Notes: a model not told the origin generated them from the sequence alone. DNA of 64,000 bases from Rhodospirillales bacterium (GCA_013203955.1 JABMOY010000116.1:1-64000), one strand, 5' to 3'. Positions 8,104 through 16,640 are shown, numbered from the stretch's first letter. A program made the numbers and translations.

Positions 8104-9137
8104 CACTTCATGTCCTGACCGGCGGTGAAGCCGCGCCACGTCGTGCCGGCATCCGTGGTAACGAACGTGAACACGTCAACGGCATTGGCCGTGGCGGTCA
8201 AGGTCGGCGTCGTGCCGCCGGGCCAATCGACGGTCGCCGGGAAAGTGATAAGGCGCCCGCCGGTGGCATCTTGCGTCAAGATCAAGGTGAAGCTGCCGCC
8301 CTTGCCGGTGGCCGGTGGGTTGGAGAACGTGAACGTGGTTATCGCCACGGCCAAAGTCGCCGTCACCACGTTGCCAAGTGTTAGGTCGATAGTTTGACTG
8401 GCTATGGTGTTGTCAATAGCGTTCAGCGTTTCGGCGTAATCCTTCAACTCCGGGCGTTCGACTTGTTGGTCGGCGCAGGCCAGTTTGGCGGAAAGAGTCT
8501 GGATGCCGGACCATGTGTTGGCGCCGTCCAAAAGTGGTACGACGGAACCCGAGGTGCCGATAACAAGGCCGAGTGTTGTTCTGGCCGCTGGTGCGTCGGC
8601 GTCATCGAGCAGTGTGTCCATAAAAGCGGAAACGGGCCCCAGGTTTGCCGACGTTCCGGCTGCGGCGACGGGGTCGCCATTAGCATCAAAGCCTAAGAAC
8701 TTGCTTGTCCTTGAGGTTTTATCCGGCAAGGTCAGCGATGTCGTCGGATCGGTGTCCAGAAGACGCAAGGATCGGGTGGTCTCGTCATTAACCTGCTGTA
8801 GAGACGCCGTCAGGGTATCAAGTTCATCGTTGATGACCTTGGACCGGAATTCACCGGATTCCTGGAAATCGCTGGTTCGCTGAATGGCGATTTGCCGTTT
8901 CAAAGTGACGATGATGCCGTTGGCGGGGGCGGTTCCGAACGTTACCGAGCCGCCGGCGGAATTTCCCGCGCCTGATATGGTGTAATCGGTGGTCAGGGTT
9001 TTGAGTGTTTCGTTTTCGTAAGCCCTCATGTCGGCGTCGGCGAATATCGGGAACGGGTAGGTGAAGGTGGTTTGTGATCCGTCGCCGGTGTATTGGATGC
9101 GGGGTGAGATATCGCCGATTTGAATATGGTCGGCCAT
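8103..9137 (-). CDS. Tail fibre protein with T7 gp17-like N-terminal domain
   Basis: Encodes 344 residues. The first 160 or so match the T7 tail fibre N-terminal domain: YTGDGSQTTFTYPFPIF, then LTTDYTISG and GGSVTFGTAPANG..VTLKR, then a helical linker (NDELDTLTASLQQVNDETTRSLRL). This part attaches the fibre to the tail. The rest is beta-rich and Gly/Thr-rich, as in shafts or tips. AAGGAGG lies 5 bases before the ATG. It identifies the cluster as podovirus-type together with the portal and terminase. Confidence 0.88.
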   Translation of the reverse strand: MADHIQIGDISPRIQYTGDGSQTTFTYPFPIFADADMRAYENETLKTLTTDYTISGAGNSAGGSVTFGTAPANGIIVTLKRQIAIQRTSDFQESGEFRSKVINDELDTLTASLQQVNDETTRSLRLLDTDPTTSLTLPDKTSRTSKFLGFDANGDPVAAAGTSANLGPVSAFMDTLLDDADAPAARTTLGLVIGTSGSVVPLLDGANTWSGIQTLSAKLACADQQVERPELKDYAETLNAIDNTIASQTIDLTLGNVVTATLAVAITTFTFSNPPATGKGGSFTLILTQDATGGRLITFPATVDWPGGTTPTLTATANAVDVFTFVTTDAGTTWRGFTAGQDMK

Positions 9138-9164
9138 TTAATCCTCCTTTTGAATTGTGTTTGT

Positions 9165-9611
9165 CTAGCCTTCGAGAAGCGAAAAGCTGTTCAGGCCTTT
9201 GCTTAAAAGGTCGAAGGCGGTGCGGCGTTTAGCATTTGAGGCTTCAAGCAAATTTTTCCGTCGGCGTTGATCAAATGCGTTGTTGATATCGCCGATGCGA
9301 AGGGCATTGAGGCTGCGCTCATCCTCTGTCGCCCGGTCGGATTCCAAAGCCAGCCCCTTTAGGACGGCGTCGGCCGATCCGCCTCGGCCAAGGCCTTGTG
9401 AGGCAAAGCGCGCCCGTTGCGTGGCAAGCCCTCGGCGAAGCCGTTCGCGGCGCTGGCGTTCTCGGATTTCCTGGACCTGGTTAATCGCCTGGATTTGGGA
9501 TTGCCGGGCAGCATTGGCGGCGGCGCTTTGTGCCTTGGCCTGTTGTTTAGATGCAACCAAGCCCGCGCCTGCTTGAAGAACAAGCATCGTCACTGGGTCT
9601 ACTCCAGCCAT
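9165..9611 (-). CDS. Internal-virion-type phage protein
   Basis: Encodes 148 residues. The N-terminus has a hydrophobic, glycine-containing segment (PVTMLVLQAGAGLVASKQQAKAQSAAANA), followed by a long Gln/Arg/Glu-rich helix (INQVQEIRERQRRERLRRG) and QGLGRGGSADAVL. This pattern occurs in podovirus proteins encoded between tail tubular and fibre genes and often called internal virion proteins. It may line the DNA ejection channel. No large internal core protein of the T7 gp15 or gp16 type follows it. Confidence 0.65.
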   Translation of the reverse strand: MAGVDPVTMLVLQAGAGLVASKQQAKAQSAAANAARQSQIQAINQVQEIRERQRRERLRRGLATQRARFASQGLGRGGSADAVLKGLALESDRATEDERSLNALRIGDINNAFDQRRRKNLLEASNAKRRTAFDLLSKGLNSFSLLEG

Positions 9612-9630
9612 GATTAAATCTCCTATTTCA

Positions 9631-11532
9631 TTAGCCGTTGATGTTGATTTCGGTGGTTACCGAAAGCAGTGTGAAGGGAAGGGGCGTCGATTGTTCGATC
9701 CGCCAAAGCGGCTCGGTGCCGTCTTTGCGCCACCCCAACGCGCGGACGGTCTTGTCGCCGGTAAAAAGCTGCGGCGCTTGGTCGAGCAGGGCATTGCCGA
9801 AGGTTTTGAACGGGACCTCCGTGAACCCGCGACCGGTATCGAGCCTAAGAACCGCTGTGTCCAGAAGCCTAAGCGTAATTGAAACAGGGCGTATCCTGCC
9901 GCCCTGGCTGCTGCCCCGGGCGGTTTGGATCGCCGCCGGCAGTGGTTCGACCGTGTGGGTAAAAGGTAGACCGATTTCCACGGCCAACGCCGGCTCGTTC
10001 AGGGTGACGGTGCCGCCGCTGACAATAAGGTTGGCGTGTTCCGCGCCATCGGCCAAAACCGCTACGGTTTCGCCTTCCAGGTGATCCAATCCGGTCCAGG
10101 TCGATTGGGGGGTGGCGTTGGTTCCGGTCAGTCCGGAATCGACGTTAAGGCCTTCCTCTAAGGTTTCGATGAATACCCCGCCGGCCCTAGACACCAGGAC
10201 ATAGGGCGTATTGCCAACCACGGCGAATGACAGGAAAGCGCCAGCCGTTTGCTGCAAGGACCACGCCGTGACTTGTTCGGATCTGAAAATAGTGACGGTG
10301 GCCATGTCGCCATTGGCCATGACCATGAACAACAGGCGTTTCGTAGAATCAAAGTCTTGGTCAACGGGCGCATCGATAAGGTGTTGGGCCAATGTCGCCA
10401 AGTCGGTGGCCTGATAAGCCTGTTCGACATCGGCGAACAGGAATTCACGAAGTTCAGGCCCGTTGCGGGGAACGAACAAAGTGGCTCCGTCGACATCCCG
10501 GGGCGGCACCGTCCTGTCGGTGGGCGATCCGATGCGGGTCTGGCGGCGGAGTTGTAAATTGCCGGGCGTCAACGGGTCGCCGGTTACCATCCATTCGGCG
10601 CCCGAGGTGAACACCTGAAGATGACGACCAGAGAAAACGGCGCGGATGGCGTTGACCTGATCGGATAGGATGGCGAATTCGATGGCTTCGTCGTCAAGCC
10701 CGGTGCCGAGGTCGAAGTTGAACAGGTCGGCCGATTTCGATAGCCACAACCGGTTGGGAAGATCGCGTGATCCCCCGATGACCATGCGGTCCTGATGAAA
10801 ATTGAGAGATGCCGGCCACCCGCGGATGGAAGAAAATGATTGCTCTTCCCAATCCTTGGTCACCGCCGTTGAAACCAGGGTTTCTTTTACCAAAGCCTGG
10901 GCCTGGGTGGCTGATGTATAGGTGGTGATTTCGACTTCCTTGTTTTCGAGCCTGAAACGGACACCCACATGTCCGGCGACGAAAACATCTACCGACGCCG
11001 TCAAGGTGATCGTCCCCGTCGTCGCACTAGGGGTCATGGTTATGTCGTCGTCTGCGAATTTGTGATGAGGCTGATAGATCCGCCCGTCCTTTTCGATGAA
11101 CGACCAGTCCGTAACGGTCCAGTTTGAATCCGATGTCCGCGTTATCTTTTTGGGCGCGATGTCCGGATGAACGACCAGTAACGTATCGGCGCTTTGCACC
11201 CAGACGAGTTGTTTGATCTGGGCTTCGGTCCAGGGCGTCGCGAAGCTTGCGACTTTTACGCCGTCCCGATATGCGTCGACGAACAAGTCGGTGAACACCA
11301 ACAGGTAAACTTGCTCGGTGTTGAATTCGAAGGCAACAAGGCGGCCCTGGCCCTTGGCTGTATCGGTGTAACGAAAGCCTTGGCGGCGGTTAACCCCGCC
11401 TGTCGGTTGGATGAAAACGTTGCGAAGTTTGGCGGCGCCGTTTTCATAGGCGCTGAGGTCACCTCGTCCGAGAAGTCTGGGAGAAATCTCGCCGGAGGTG
11501 AAACTGTTCTTATGGGTTGTGAGGCGGGGCAT
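9631..11532 (-). CDS. Tail tubular protein B-like (gp12-type) protein
   Basis: Encodes 633 residues from ATG 11532, which overlaps the stop of the upstream tail gene (TGATG); the ORF-track start at 11679 is inside that gene. The N-terminal pattern NSFTSGEISPRLLGRGDLSAY and GGVNRRQGFRY is typical of podovirus tail nozzle/tubular B proteins. The remainder is beta-rich, as expected for a propeller-type nozzle. It forms the distal tail tube below the gatekeeper ring. It looks intact and full length for the shorter members of the family. Confidence 0.85.
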   Translation of the reverse strand: MPRLTTHKNSFTSGEISPRLLGRGDLSAYENGAAKLRNVFIQPTGGVNRRQGFRYTDTAKGQGRLVAFEFNTEQVYLLVFTDLFVDAYRDGVKVASFATPWTEAQIKQLVWVQSADTLLVVHPDIAPKKITRTSDSNWTVTDWSFIEKDGRIYQPHHKFADDDITMTPSATTGTITLTASVDVFVAGHVGVRFRLENKEVEITTYTSATQAQALVKETLVSTAVTKDWEEQSFSSIRGWPASLNFHQDRMVIGGSRDLPNRLWLSKSADLFNFDLGTGLDDEAIEFAILSDQVNAIRAVFSGRHLQVFTSGAEWMVTGDPLTPGNLQLRRQTRIGSPTDRTVPPRDVDGATLFVPRNGPELREFLFADVEQAYQATDLATLAQHLIDAPVDQDFDSTKRLLFMVMANGDMATVTIFRSEQVTAWSLQQTAGAFLSFAVVGNTPYVLVSRAGGVFIETLEEGLNVDSGLTGTNATPQSTWTGLDHLEGETVAVLADGAEHANLIVSGGTVTLNEPALAVEIGLPFTHTVEPLPAAIQTARGSSQGGRIRPVSITLRLLDTAVLRLDTGRGFTEVPFKTFGNALLDQAPQLFTGDKTVRALGWRKDGTEPLWRIEQSTPLPFTLLSVTTEINING

Positions 11533-12101
11533 CAGTTTCGCACCTGGACCAGAGAAAAGTCTTCGATTCGCCCGGGGGTGTCTTGCTGGGAATCGATCAT
11601 CTTGGCGCGCCGGAATTCCTGGTCGGCAAGTTTGTGCAGGCTTTCCGATCGGGTCGTGCTTTCGGTCAGGGGAATACAAAATTCCGCCGCCAGGCGGGTA
11701 ATCAGGGTTTGGTCGAAAAATGGTGGGAATTCGGACTCGTCGGGCCGGAAGATGTAGCTGAGCACGACTTGATCGGCATTGGCGTGCAGGCGTCTTTCGG
11801 AAATACGGTAATCAATACCTCGTCCGCGGCCGCTGGGCCCGGCCGACAGCGCCCGCAGGAAATCGGCGGGAAGTTGGAACGCATAGGCGAAATCTGCAAT
11901 CGGTTCGGCAGCCAGTTTGGGCAGGACCGACTGCGCCGAAGCAAAGCTCCAGGGGTGCGACGAAAGAAGCGCATCTCGGGTGGACGGGTATAAATTGGCG
12001 GCGACTTCGGCTTCCGCCGTGCCTTCGTCGAAAGACGCGATCGTATCGGCGCCGAGCTTCAAAAGGGCACGCGAAGATAGGGCAATAATGCTGAGAGCCA
12101 T
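11532..12101 (-). CDS. Tail tubular protein A-like (gp11-type) protein
   Basis: Encodes 189 residues from ATG 12101. The pattern ALLKLGADTIASF, YPSTRDALLSSHPWSFA and LPADFLRAL is typical of gatekeeper/adaptor proteins that join the portal to the tail nozzle. The stop overlaps the ATG of the tubular B gene (TGATG), so the two subunits are probably translationally coupled. The ribosome site is only weakly purine-rich. Upstream lies an AT-rich gap with a hairpin that separates it from the capsid genes. Confidence 0.85.
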   Translation of the reverse strand: MALSIIALSSRALLKLGADTIASFDEGTAEAEVAANLYPSTRDALLSSHPWSFASAQSVLPKLAAEPIADFAYAFQLPADFLRALSAGPSGRGRGIDYRISERRLHANADQVVLSYIFRPDESEFPPFFDQTLITRLAAEFCIPLTESTTRSESLHKLADQEFRRAKMIDSQQDTPGRIEDFSLVQVRN

Positions 12102-12389
12102 GGTGGGGTTTCTTTCAATTTTAGAGGAAAAGTGGAGGTTTGGAGGCCGTAATGAATTAACTTGATTTTGATTAATCAATTTTTTGAAGGAAATGTTAAA
12201 AGTTGAGGAAGTTGGTTTTTTAAATTAACTAAAAAAGCATAATTATTTAAAAGGTTGAATTTAATAAGTATTTCCTAGTTTTTTTTAGGTTAATTAAACG
12301 CCGCAATCCGAAACACCAACGCCCCGCCGGATTTTTCCAGCGGGGCGTTGGGCCGGGAACGGTTTTTTCCGTGTCCTCAAGGCTTCGGA
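12102..12389 (-). other. AT-rich gap between capsid and tail genes
   Basis: Apart from the GC-rich hairpin at its right end (listed separately) this gap is very AT-rich, especially 12165-12300. No ORF was found in it. Its composition and place would suit a promoter for the tail operon, but no pair of -35 and -10 boxes with good spacing is convincing. Confidence 0.4.
12316..12351 (-). terminator. Hairpin between capsid and tail genes, terminator or attenuator
   Basis: CCAACGCCCCGC pairs with GCGGGGCGTTGG (12 bp) around a 12-base loop that can extend pairing with GGA/TCC. On the minus strand only a short T-run follows (GTGTTTCGG), so termination may be partial. It is placed to give more capsid than tail mRNA. 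Confidence 0.65.
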
Positions 12390-12659
12390 TTAGTCTGTAT
12401 CGGCGCCCCCGACGGCGGTCATGTCCGCGGCATCGACGACACTCGCCGAATTGGCATTAATTAGGAAAATTCCCGATGACGGGGTCCCGTCGGTGTCGGT
12501 ATTCGCCAGGATCATGTCGCCGACGCGCACCATGTCGGTGGCTTCGTTGAAATAACCCAACGTATCGACATCGATGGCGGGGTCGATGGTGGTGTAATGC
12601 CAAAGCGTGAAGCCATTCGCATAGGCGAGGACGCTGAGGTTTTTGGAGCTAAATGCCAT
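12390..12659 (-). CDS. Small protein after the capsid gene, possible head accessory
   Basis: Encodes 89 residues: MAFSSKNLSVLAYANGF, then GYFNEATDMVRVGDMILAN. GGAGG lies 9 bases upstream. It starts 15 bases after the capsid stop and precedes a strong hairpin, so it is co-transcribed with the capsid gene. Size, beta-rich pattern and position suggest a head decoration or stabilising protein. I have no name for this family. Confidence 0.72.
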   Translation of the reverse strand: MAFSSKNLSVLAYANGFTLWHYTTIDPAIDVDTLGYFNEATDMVRVGDMILANTDTDGTPSSGIFLINANSASVVDAADMTAVGGADTD

Positions 12660-12674
12660 GATGACGGTCCTCCT

Positions 12675-13493
12675 TTAAGCTTCGAGACAGCGCATGGACA
12701 CCACGCCTGATGTGTCGATCAGGCAGGAGCCTTGGCTCATCATGTTGTTGATGAAGTTGGCCGCCCGGTCGCCGTGCCAAGTGATATCGGTCTTGACGTC
12801 GGAACCGATGGCGTGGCCGATGGCGGTTTTGTGGAACCAGTAACAGTAGCGGATGCTGCTTGCTTTGGTCAGCCCCGAATGCGGGGTCCACAAGGCGCCC
12901 AACCAGCGTTTGGCCTGGGTGCCGTTCCAGGGCAATTCGTCGTCTCCGATGTAATCGGCATTGGCGAATTCTGGAATGGCCAGCAGGTCGCTCCACTGTT
13001 TCCAGCCGACAATGGCGAACCGGTCCCCGTCGTCGGGGACGTCGGCAGCGCCCAGCATCTCGAACGCTGTCAGCACTTTGGCCTTCGTCAGGCCGTCGGC
13101 GCCGGTACCGGCATAGTTGGTGGAGGTGTCCAGTTGGGTGATAACCAGCTCGTCGGTCTTGCGGCCGAGCGCATAAGCGCCGGCCTTGGCGACGACCATG
13201 CGTTCGTTGATGTTGGTCTTCAGCTCATCAAGGCTGTCGACCCAATCACCGGCATAATAGTCGGAAAGCGTGCATTCCACCGGCGTATGGTCGACGTTCA
13301 TCACCGGAACCTTGCCGTGCCGCGCTTTGGTCGAGGCCGTGCCTTTACCGACTTTCTGGAAAGTCGTTGACGAGCCGATTATGTTGTTTTTGACCCGTAC
13401 GGTGTTGCGCAGCTTCGAGCCCATCCGTTGATATTGTAGATGGACGTCGGACTGGAAGTTCTTGATGAACGCCGGTTCGATGTTGATTGACAT
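12675..13493 (-). CDS. Major capsid protein
   Basis: Encodes 272 residues from ATG 13493, with GGAG 8 bases upstream; the ORF-track start is a TTG one codon earlier. The sequence (FQSDVHLQYQRMGSKLRNTV, then ADWDSLDELKT-like YYAGDWVDSLDE, and C-terminal SQGSCLIDTSGVVSM) resembles alphaproteobacterial prophage coat proteins of HK97-fold type. It lies after the scaffold in the transcription order, as expected, but cargo genes intervene. It forms the icosahedral shell that takes up DNA through the portal. It looks intact. Confidence 0.85.
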   Translation of the reverse strand: MSINIEPAFIKNFQSDVHLQYQRMGSKLRNTVRVKNNIIGSSTTFQKVGKGTASTKARHGKVPVMNVDHTPVECTLSDYYAGDWVDSLDELKTNINERMVVAKAGAYALGRKTDELVITQLDTSTNYAGTGADGLTKAKVLTAFEMLGAADVPDDGDRFAIVGWKQWSDLLAIPEFANADYIGDDELPWNGTQAKRWLGALWTPHSGLTKASSIRYCYWFHKTAIGHAIGSDVKTDITWHGDRAANFINNMMSQGSCLIDTSGVVSMRCLEA

Positions 13494-13876
13494 CAATCAT
13501 TCTCCTTTCGTGAATGAGTTGTTGGCGTTGAGGTTGGATGTGCGCCCGATTTCGCGGTTATGATCCTTTAGTCCGCAGGGTTGCAGCGCTTGGACCGCCG
13601 GAAATGGAAGGCGGGGACCTGCCGGGCCGCGGCGGGATGACTTTTGAGGGGCCATCCTTCGCGGTTCTCCACCAGGGAAAACAGGAAATTGAAAATAGGA
13701 TTTAAATTTAATAAAAATTATTAAAGAGGGCCTGTGAGGAAAATCACTGCTATTGGCCTTGGTGGCGTATAAAAGCGTTTCACCAAACAAGGCTTACGTG
13801 AGCTAAGAAAAACCATTAAGATTTATCCCGGCCCCTGGGGGGATATGGTCACAATCAATCAGGAGCAGGGCTTAAA
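13494..13876. other. Gap between the capsid gene and the DHH phosphoesterase gene
   Basis: The middle is AT-rich (13680-13735). It should hold divergent promoters for the leftward capsid gene and the rightward phosphoesterase gene. The ORF track has a minus ORF here whose last 52 residues (MAPQKSSRRG...) end 3 bases before the capsid ATG; it has no family and a poor start, so I do not call it a gene. AGGAG upstream of 13877 serves the phosphoesterase. Confidence 0.4.
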
Positions 13877-14812
13877 ATGACATTTGAACAAAAATACCGT
13901 CTCGTCACCCGAAGCGACTTTGACGGCCTCGTTTGTGCCGTCCTTCTCGAAGAATTAGAATTGATCGACGATATCTTGTTCGTCCATCCGAAAGACATGC
14001 AGGACGGCAGGGTCAATATTTCGGAAATCGACATCACCACCAACCTTCCCTACGTACCAGGGGTGCATCTGGCTTTCGATCACCACAAAAGCGAGATGAC
14101 GCGGGTCGGGGGTAATATTGATAACCACATCATCGATCCCGATGCGCCGTCGGCCGCCCGCGTGGTCTATGACTATTACGGCGGCAAGGAGGCCTTCTCC
14201 AAGATAGATACGGCTCTGATGGACGCGGTGGACAAAGCCGATTCGGCTCAATTCACCAAGGAAGAGGTCCTTAATCCCTCAGGCTGGCCGTTGCTCAACT
14301 TCATTATGGATTCCCGAACCGGTCTTGGGCGTTTCCGGGGCTTTAGAATCCCCAATTACGAATTGATGATGGCGTTGATCGAGTACTGCCACGATCATTC
14401 CATTGACGAGATCCTGGAACTGCCCGACGTCAAGGAACGGGTGGACCTTTATTTCGAAGAACAGGAAAAATTCCTCGATCAGTTGAAGCGTTGCGCCGTT
14501 GTCCGCAAAAACCTTGTCGTCCTCGACTTGCGCGACGAGGAAACCATCCACGCCGGCAACCGGTTCATGATTTACGCGCTCTATCCGGACTGTAATATCT
14601 CCATGCACGTACTCATGGGCCGCGATCAGCAGAACATCGTCTATGCCGTCGGCAAGTCCATCTTCGATAGGTCGTCGAAAACGGACATCGGCCAATTGAT
14701 GCTGGAATACGGCGGCGGCGGCCACCACGCCGCCGGCACCTGCCAGATTTCCTTAGGCGAAGCCGAAGACGTGAAGAAGGCGCTGATCGAGAGAATCAAC
14801 GACGACGGATAG
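13877..14812 (+). CDS. DHH-family phosphoesterase (exopolyphosphatase/nanoRNase-like)
   Basis: Encodes 311 residues. The N-terminal half has RSDFDGLVCAVLL (motif I, metal-binding Asp), then FDHHKSE (the DHH motif) and VDKADSAQ. The C-terminal DHHA1 region has GGGGHHAAGTCQ, a substrate-binding loop. Relatives act on short RNAs, cyclic dinucleotide products or polyphosphate; which applies here cannot be told. It is intact and has no signal peptide. It is on the opposite strand in the middle of phage head genes, between scaffold and capsid, and so looks like cargo. It converges on the DUF2927-like gene. Confidence 0.88.
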   Translation: MTFEQKYRLVTRSDFDGLVCAVLLEELELIDDILFVHPKDMQDGRVNISEIDITTNLPYVPGVHLAFDHHKSEMTRVGGNIDNHIIDPDAPSAARVVYDYYGGKEAFSKIDTALMDAVDKADSAQFTKEEVLNPSGWPLLNFIMDSRTGLGRFRGFRIPNYELMMALIEYCHDHSIDEILELPDVKERVDLYFEEQEKFLDQLKRCAVVRKNLVVLDLRDEETIHAGNRFMIYALYPDCNISMHVLMGRDQQNIVYAVGKSIFDRSSKTDIGQLMLEYGGGGHHAAGTCQISLGEAEDVKKALIERINDDG

Positions 14813-14837
14813 GCTTTTTTGTTGGGAGTCGCGGGTC

Positions 14838-15653
14838 TTAACGCTGATAAAGCGCTTCTTCGCCCCGTTCCTTCACTGCCGCCACCAATTCGGTGATGAT
14901 TTCCCGGGCGATTGGCGTTGTCTGTTCCCGTGTTATGCCCGCCTTGATGCGTTTGTCATAAAGAGTGCGGACCAGGATCATGTCGTTGATGGAAAGTTTT
15001 TCCGGGCCGTCATAATCGCTAAAAATTGATGGAATATACTGAGCGTTATGGGCAACGATGCCAAATGAATGCGCCATTTCCTCGGCAACGCACCTCTTTG
15101 CGAGTAGAGTGTTTTCCCGCCCGGAAATTACAACTATCCCGCCAGTTAAAGTTTTTGAATCACGAGAAGCAGGAATAGAAAAACATAAGACCTTTTGTAC
15201 GTGGGCCTTCATTTTCTCTTTGGAAAAACCGTATAGAGTCCCAATTCGTGCCAAAGATTTTTTATTAGCTGCAAAATATATATGGTAATTGGCTTCGCGG
15301 GGATTTTCCGGAACTTCTTCAAATACCAGCCCGGTCAATCGTGGCAATAATTCCAAATATCGGCGAAAAAGTAATCGATGCCAATCGGGAACTTTCTCGA
15401 AAAATGCAAATCGCACCGTAGAAGACCATTTGAATGCTGCCGGGTTATCGAACTTATCGCCAGGCTTTCTGGTATGGACGACATTGGCAAAACTCTCGAC
15501 CAGGACTTCGGCGGGAGCGACGGTGTTGTAGGATTTTTCAGTATAGGGGACCCCATAAAAACTAAAAACCATCCCCAACAGAAACGACGCAACTAAAGCG
15601 ACGGCCAAGAAAATCGTGAATCTGTTCAGGATCTTTTTTATGAAAGGTCGCAT
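14838..15653 (-). CDS. Membrane-anchored DUF2927-like protein, possible metalloprotease fold
   Basis: Encodes about 271 residues from ATG 15653 (TTG 15689 is the track start; neither has a strong ribosome site). An N-terminal membrane segment (FTIFLAVALVASFLLGMVF) anchors a periplasmic domain. The domain has CVAEEMAHSFGI, SIFSDYDG and LSINDMILVRTLYDKRIKAG, which resemble the DUF2927 family of alphaproteobacteria from memory. EEMAH recalls a protease helix without a complete HExxH. It lies between phage scaffold-side and capsid genes, in phage orientation, so it is probable cargo or a virion/lysis helper. Confidence 0.62.
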   Translation of the reverse strand: MRPFIKKILNRFTIFLAVALVASFLLGMVFSFYGVPYTEKSYNTVAPAEVLVESFANVVHTRKPGDKFDNPAAFKWSSTVRFAFFEKVPDWHRLLFRRYLELLPRLTGLVFEEVPENPREANYHIYFAANKKSLARIGTLYGFSKEKMKAHVQKVLCFSIPASRDSKTLTGGIVVISGRENTLLAKRCVAEEMAHSFGIVAHNAQYIPSIFSDYDGPEKLSINDMILVRTLYDKRIKAGITREQTTPIAREIITELVAAVKERGEEALYQR

Positions 15654-15731
15654 GTTGCTAGTTGGCCGAACTCTTCCTGTGGTTGTCAAGGCTAGGCCTT
15701 CTTTCCTTTTAGTTTTTGAGATGAGGGGCGT

Positions 15732-16094
15732 TTAAGCGGGATTTTTTTGGCCGCGTTTATTATCGAAGAATTCTTTTGGTGGGATCGCTAATCCCGGAAA
15801 TGGTCGCCCAAGCCTTTTGTCCAGGAGCATCAGGATTCCCCAAAGGTCATCGATGAGGTTCGTGGGGTCTTTTTTGGGGGCGTTAGGCTGAGAAGGCGCT
15901 TTTTCCGGCGAGGGCGAGGGATCTTTGTGCTGCAGGGGTGGCCGCCTCCCGCCCGCATCCGTGTCGATATCGCCGGCGCGGGGATCGGGGTTCTGTTTCA
16001 GGGCGTCGATAACTTCGCGGAGCCGGTCTTGCAAATCTGCCTCGGGGGCTTTCGCGGTCTCCGCTCCGGCTCCCGCCTTCTGCCGTTCCAGCAT
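15732..16094 (-). CDS. Pro-rich phage-region protein, possibly the tail of the upstream ORF
   Basis: Encodes 120 residues: a helical start (LQDRLREVIDALKQ), a Pro/Lys/Asp-rich disordered middle and a short folded-looking end (NLIDDLWGILMLLDKRLG). There is no ribosome site near the ATG. The reading frame stays open upstream through the overlap with the peptidoglycan-binding ORF, giving ATDPRQEIIKRIARK immediately before this ATG. The two ORFs may therefore be one gene broken by a frameshift, or joined by translational coupling or recoding. Confidence 0.5.
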   Translation of the reverse strand: MLERQKAGAGAETAKAPEADLQDRLREVIDALKQNPDPRAGDIDTDAGGRRPPLQHKDPSPSPEKAPSQPNAPKKDPTNLIDDLWGILMLLDKRLGRPFPGLAIPPKEFFDNKRGQKNPA

Positions 16095-16111
16095 TTTCCG
16101 GGCGATGCGTT

Positions 16112-16528
16112 TTATGATCTCCTGGCGTGGATCGGTAGCGGGGTTTCCGGCGCGATTGGTTTTGACAGGGCCGGGCGATCTTCGCCCTTGTTCGCATTGG
16201 CGGCGAGGGTTCTTAACGTCGGACCGTTCGGGTTAATCAAGCCGTCAACCTTGAGCCCCCGGTCTTTCTGAAACTTCTTCACTGCCTCATCCGTACGGGC
16301 GCCGAAGAAGCCCGTCACCCCGTCGGTCTTGGCGAGGTCGAGCGCGCCGGCGCGGTCCAACAGGCTTTCCACCTTGGCGACGTCGCGGCGTGCGTTTGAT
16401 CCTTCCATGCCGACGGAATCACGAATGCGAAAGGAGTTCTGAAAATCCATGATCTCGGGTTCGGGTTTGGGCTCCGCCAAAAGGCGGCCGAACGGGTCGG
16501 AGGTTTGGCTGAAGGTATTAAAAGGCAT
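16112..16528 (-). CDS. Peptidoglycan-binding-domain phage protein
   Basis: Encodes 138 residues with GAGGAG 7 bases before the ATG. Residues about 48-110 form a PG_binding_1-like unit: VAKVESLLDRAGALDL, GVTGFFGARTDEAVKKFQKD and GLKVDGLINPNGPT. Similar units occur in Rhodospirillales prophage proteins encoded near the capsid gene, as far as I recall. It follows the scaffold gene and its terminator. It could be a virion protein that helps cross the wall. The C-terminus after the domain may be altered by a frame break (see the neighbouring 120-residue ORF). Confidence 0.7.
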   Translation of the reverse strand: MPFNTFSQTSDPFGRLLAEPKPEPEIMDFQNSFRIRDSVGMEGSNARRDVAKVESLLDRAGALDLAKTDGVTGFFGARTDEAVKKFQKDRGLKVDGLINPNGPTLRTLAANANKGEDRPALSKPIAPETPLPIHARRS

Positions 16529-16557
16529 TTTTCATCTCCTCTATCTATGTAAATAAA

Positions 16558-16587
16558 TGGACGCCGGCCCCCGGGGGCCGGCGTCCA
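16558..16587 (-). terminator. Perfect 30-base palindrome, terminator after the scaffold gene
   Basis: TGGACGCCGGCCCCC joins GGGGGCCGGCGTCCA with no spacer. On the minus strand it is followed by TTTATTTACA. Position after the scaffold stop supports termination or mRNA 3' end protection. Confidence 0.75.
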
Positions 16588-16640
16588 AAGGGGGAGCGCG
16601 CCAGGGAAGAAACGCGCTCGACCCCCAAAGGGTTATGGGT

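Noticed and set aside
13497-13790. Minus-strand ORF upstream of the capsid gene
   Set aside because: Poor ribosome site and no recognisable family; the end overlaps the capsid ribosome site. Kept only as a note in the gap entry.
13877-14812. Reading the DHH gene as RecJ or NrnA specifically
   Set aside because: Length and motifs fit the DHH/DHHA1 class in general, but nothing fixes the substrate.
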